A DNA stretch of 64,000 nucleotides from Phymorhynchus buccinoides (lineage: Eukaryota > Mollusca > Gastropoda > Neogastropoda > Raphitomidae). A program made the translations under genes and the position numbers. Positions 61,691-64,000 of this stretch are shown here, piece by piece. The notes beneath the pieces were generated by a model. That model saw nothing but the letters and a program-made list of their open reading frames with translations, was not told the DNA's origin and did no database searches. Location of the stretch: contig CM065690.1 of assembly GCA_017654935.2 (NCBI GenBank), positions 22,740,582 through 22,804,581 on the forward strand. Reading direction: 5' to 3'. Positions within the stretch are counted from its first letter, which is position 1, and each line of letters opens with the position of its first letter.

Positions 61691-62599
61691 GACTGGTTGA
61701 TAAAAAAAAAAAAAAAAATAAACTGCAAAAAGTGTTCCGTTAAAAGATTCTGACTCAAGCTGCAAGCATTTGGTCGACTTGGAAATTTTGTCAATTAAAT
61801 TCTATTTTCGTGGTTAAAGACAAACGTTGTTCGGTATGGAGAGGCATTAAGCGATGGAATCTAGCTTGGTGGAACTGTTGTTACCTGGCATCTGATGATC
61901 TAACTGTATCTTTCTGCAAGCAAAGTTAGTTTCCTTTCTATACTTTGGGCTTAGGCAGTAAGTAAACGGCGGCTCCTTTACATTTTCAACGCGGTTCTTT
62001 GTGTCGCTATCTATTGTGTTTGTCGGGTACATGGGCGGCATCAATAGAATAATTGTGCCTTACAGTTGATAAACTACAACTAAACAGGTTGATGTGGGGC
62101 ATGAAGTACGTTACCATTTGTATAAATTAGTCCGCACAGGTCTGGATTAGTAGCGCAACACATTTTTAATGCGTTTGGCTTTGATTCAAGTACTTTTTGT
62201 AAACTCTTTATCAGTCAAAGTTAAGTTGTGCGATCTAGTGAATCGCTATTTAGGCAGGGCATTAGAACTGAGGATATTCTTGTATTAGGGCTTAACTTCT
62301 GTCTTTATATAACATAGAACACCAGTAGATATAAGGCATGGGGTGTCAAGTTAGCGTCGGAGGACAGAGATTTTTTAAATTATTGTATTTATTTAAACTT
62401 ACTTTCTAAGGAAGTATAATGGGGGTTGGACTATGGATGTCTTGGGCTTATCAGGTATAGGGTGTCTACTAGTAGACCTTTAACCCTTAGAGTGGACCAG
62501 TAATTTTCATGAGAAGGCAGGATTTTTTTTTTTTTTTTTTTTTACATTTTGTTTTGTTGGGGTAGTGTCCGAGCTAACTGAGCGCTGCTTCATGACTTA

Positions 62600-64000
62600 G
62601 TTTGTCTATCTTTTTGGAATAACATGGCTTTCCGGGTCGCATATTTGAGACGCCAGTAGATATGGGCTATTCTTGTCGTGATAATATCTGGCGATGGCTT
62701 AGAGGTTAGTGCTTTTGCTAAAAAGGTGAAGAATAATCATTCATCCCTGTTCTCCCCCCCCCCCCGGAAAAAAAAAAAACAAACCAAAAAAAAAACCAAC
62801 AAAACCAAATTCCCCCCCCTTGGTTTGGGTTGGGTTTTGTTGTTGTTTGTTGGTTTGTTGTGTTGTGGTGCCACCCCCCCCCACCCCCCAAGAAACATAC
62901 TTAGGACAAATTATTTATCTGGATGTCATACGACACCTGACATGGCTGTATATATATGGTTTGAAGGGAATTAGGCTACATAAAATGTACCTATGTTTCT
63001 CGTTCTTGGGAGTCATCTGCGCTATTACTTTGGAGAATTCAATTATTTAAACAATTTATGGCTCTACTGCGCTTTTTCATGTCTGCCACTTGTCGAAGTA
63101 TAGGGTTATCTGTCTTTTGATGCTCATTTCATATCATGAGGCTAAAAGTTGTCTTAGCAGCGAATCCTTAGGGCAAATTTATTAAATAATATAGTACAGG
63201 TCGATTTGGTGGCTTTACTTTCTAAACCGAAAACATAATGGATATTTGCTGCTTCCAGTCCTTTCCCCTAAAAGATAAAGTGGCAGTTCGTATTTTGAGT
63301 GGGCATCAATGTCATCTTCTTAGCTAATGCTTTTTTAAAGCCATTGGGGGTGTTTTTTTTTAGGGGTTTTTTGTTAATTTTTAATTTTGTTTGGTTATTT
63401 TTTTTTGTTTTACTGAAATTTTGTGGAAAATTAAGGGGGGGGATTGATTTTAAGGGTTTGGTTGTTTTTGTGTTGCTGGGGCGCAGTTTCATAAAAATCC
63501 TTGTGCTGTCCGCTTGAAAAACAATGCAGGCGAGGACATGTTTAGAAAACATAAAGGACATAATAAAGTTAGGGGGGGATAGAATAGCTGGAAGTTATAA
63601 TGATGATATAATTTGCATGGCATCACCAACAAAGCGTATGGCAGCCTATTTGGCAGGTATCATTATTCATGAGGGGGGAGGTGATACACCAGTGTATACA
63701 AAAGGCAAACACATTTTGCGTAATGAAACAGCAGCATTTCATTTGAAGCAGCACTCAATTTTGCAGTTCCGTGCCTACAGAAATTTTATGGCAAAATTAA
63801 AAGACTTATCAGGCAAGGCTGTTAATTTGAATTAGGGCGCTGTTAATGGCCTCATCCTAGTTACTTCAAAGTGTTATTCTCCTGACAGGTATATGGGTTG
63901 GATCTCTATTCTGATGCAGATGTTGAAAGACAGAGTATATAACTGTCATATGTTTTGTATGCAGTAATGGCAGCTAGTGCAATATATATATTGGTTTTTT
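62600..64000 (-). pseudogene. Noisy mirror of the LINE endonuclease array unit
   Basis: GACTTATCAGGCAAGGC and GCGCTGTTAATGGCCTCATC near 63800-63860 are reverse complements of the array unit (about 46785-46820). The 103-codon + strand ORF at 63524-63835 is antisense noise in this element, not a gene. Confidence 0.8.

Larger units (their letters stand above)
54472..64000 (-). repeat. Error-rich reverse-complement copy of 46660-54187
   Basis: Landmarks appear in inverted order with indels. 54476-54600 mirrors 54062-54185; 55236-55402 mirrors 53272-53425; 55800-55900 mirrors 52815-52890. Further out, 56225-56480 mirrors 52300-52540, 57470-57560 mirrors 51360-51410 and 58850-59960 mirrors 49640-50470. 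The L2 RT is mirrored at 60800-61690 and the LINE endonuclease array at 62600-64000. The right copy has extra bases, long A, G, C and T runs absent on the left, and scrambled microsatellites. It contains no independent gene that I can support. Confidence 0.93.

Noticed and set aside
63524..63835. 103-codon + strand ORF at the window end
   Set aside because: The DNA is a noisy reverse complement of the LINE endonuclease array unit; the ORF is antisense to it.

Overview
This window is eukaryotic nuclear DNA: spliced genes, long AT-rich introns, very long (CT)n, (GT)n and (CA)n arrays, CR1- and L2-like LINE fragments, a tRNA-type SINE and many short inverted-repeat transposons. The repeat mix and the SINE suggest a mollusc, most likely a marine gastropod; that assignment is an inference. 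There are no bacterial features, CRISPR arrays or prophages.

Layout. 1-6179: introns or intergenic DNA with MITEs, microsatellites and two weak minus-strand ORFs. 6180-13153: the last five coding exons of TMEM181 on the + strand, phase-consistent and ending in a stop, with MITEs and a pogo-type element in the introns. Truncated copies of the 5' ends of two of its exons also lie in those introns. 13154-24890: 3' UTR and downstream AT-rich DNA with piggyBac-like, foldback, hairpin and triply nested elements, a SINE and an L2 fragment. 24890-29020: nested MITEs and a retroelement with a 13-bp target duplication. 29022-34770: a candidate small membrane-protein gene, a CR1-like LINE with one frameshift, a palindrome with telomere-type repeats in its loop, and L2 LINE pieces in both orientations.

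35102-41968: a second, unidentified + strand gene (259 codons, four exons whose splice phases agree), encoding an acidic linker and a helical, ARM/HEAT-like stretch. It is cut by a 500-N scaffold gap at 42132-42631. 43550-49330: a LINE endonuclease fragment in a 1.26-kb tandem array, an L2-like reverse transcriptase and an 83-bp minisatellite. 49400-54190: microsatellites, a ~130-bp tandem repeat, a hairpin element and a weak minus-strand ORF.

The most consequential observation concerns the right end. About 54472-64000 is a reverse-complement copy of about 46660-54187, joined through a ~285-bp loop of L2 sequence. The right copy is ~27% longer, full of single-base insertions and homopolymer runs, and appears to degrade with distance from the loop. 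This looks like an uncorrected foldback (chimeric long-read) artefact more than an old biological duplication. Features right of 54.5 kb should not be counted as independent genes.
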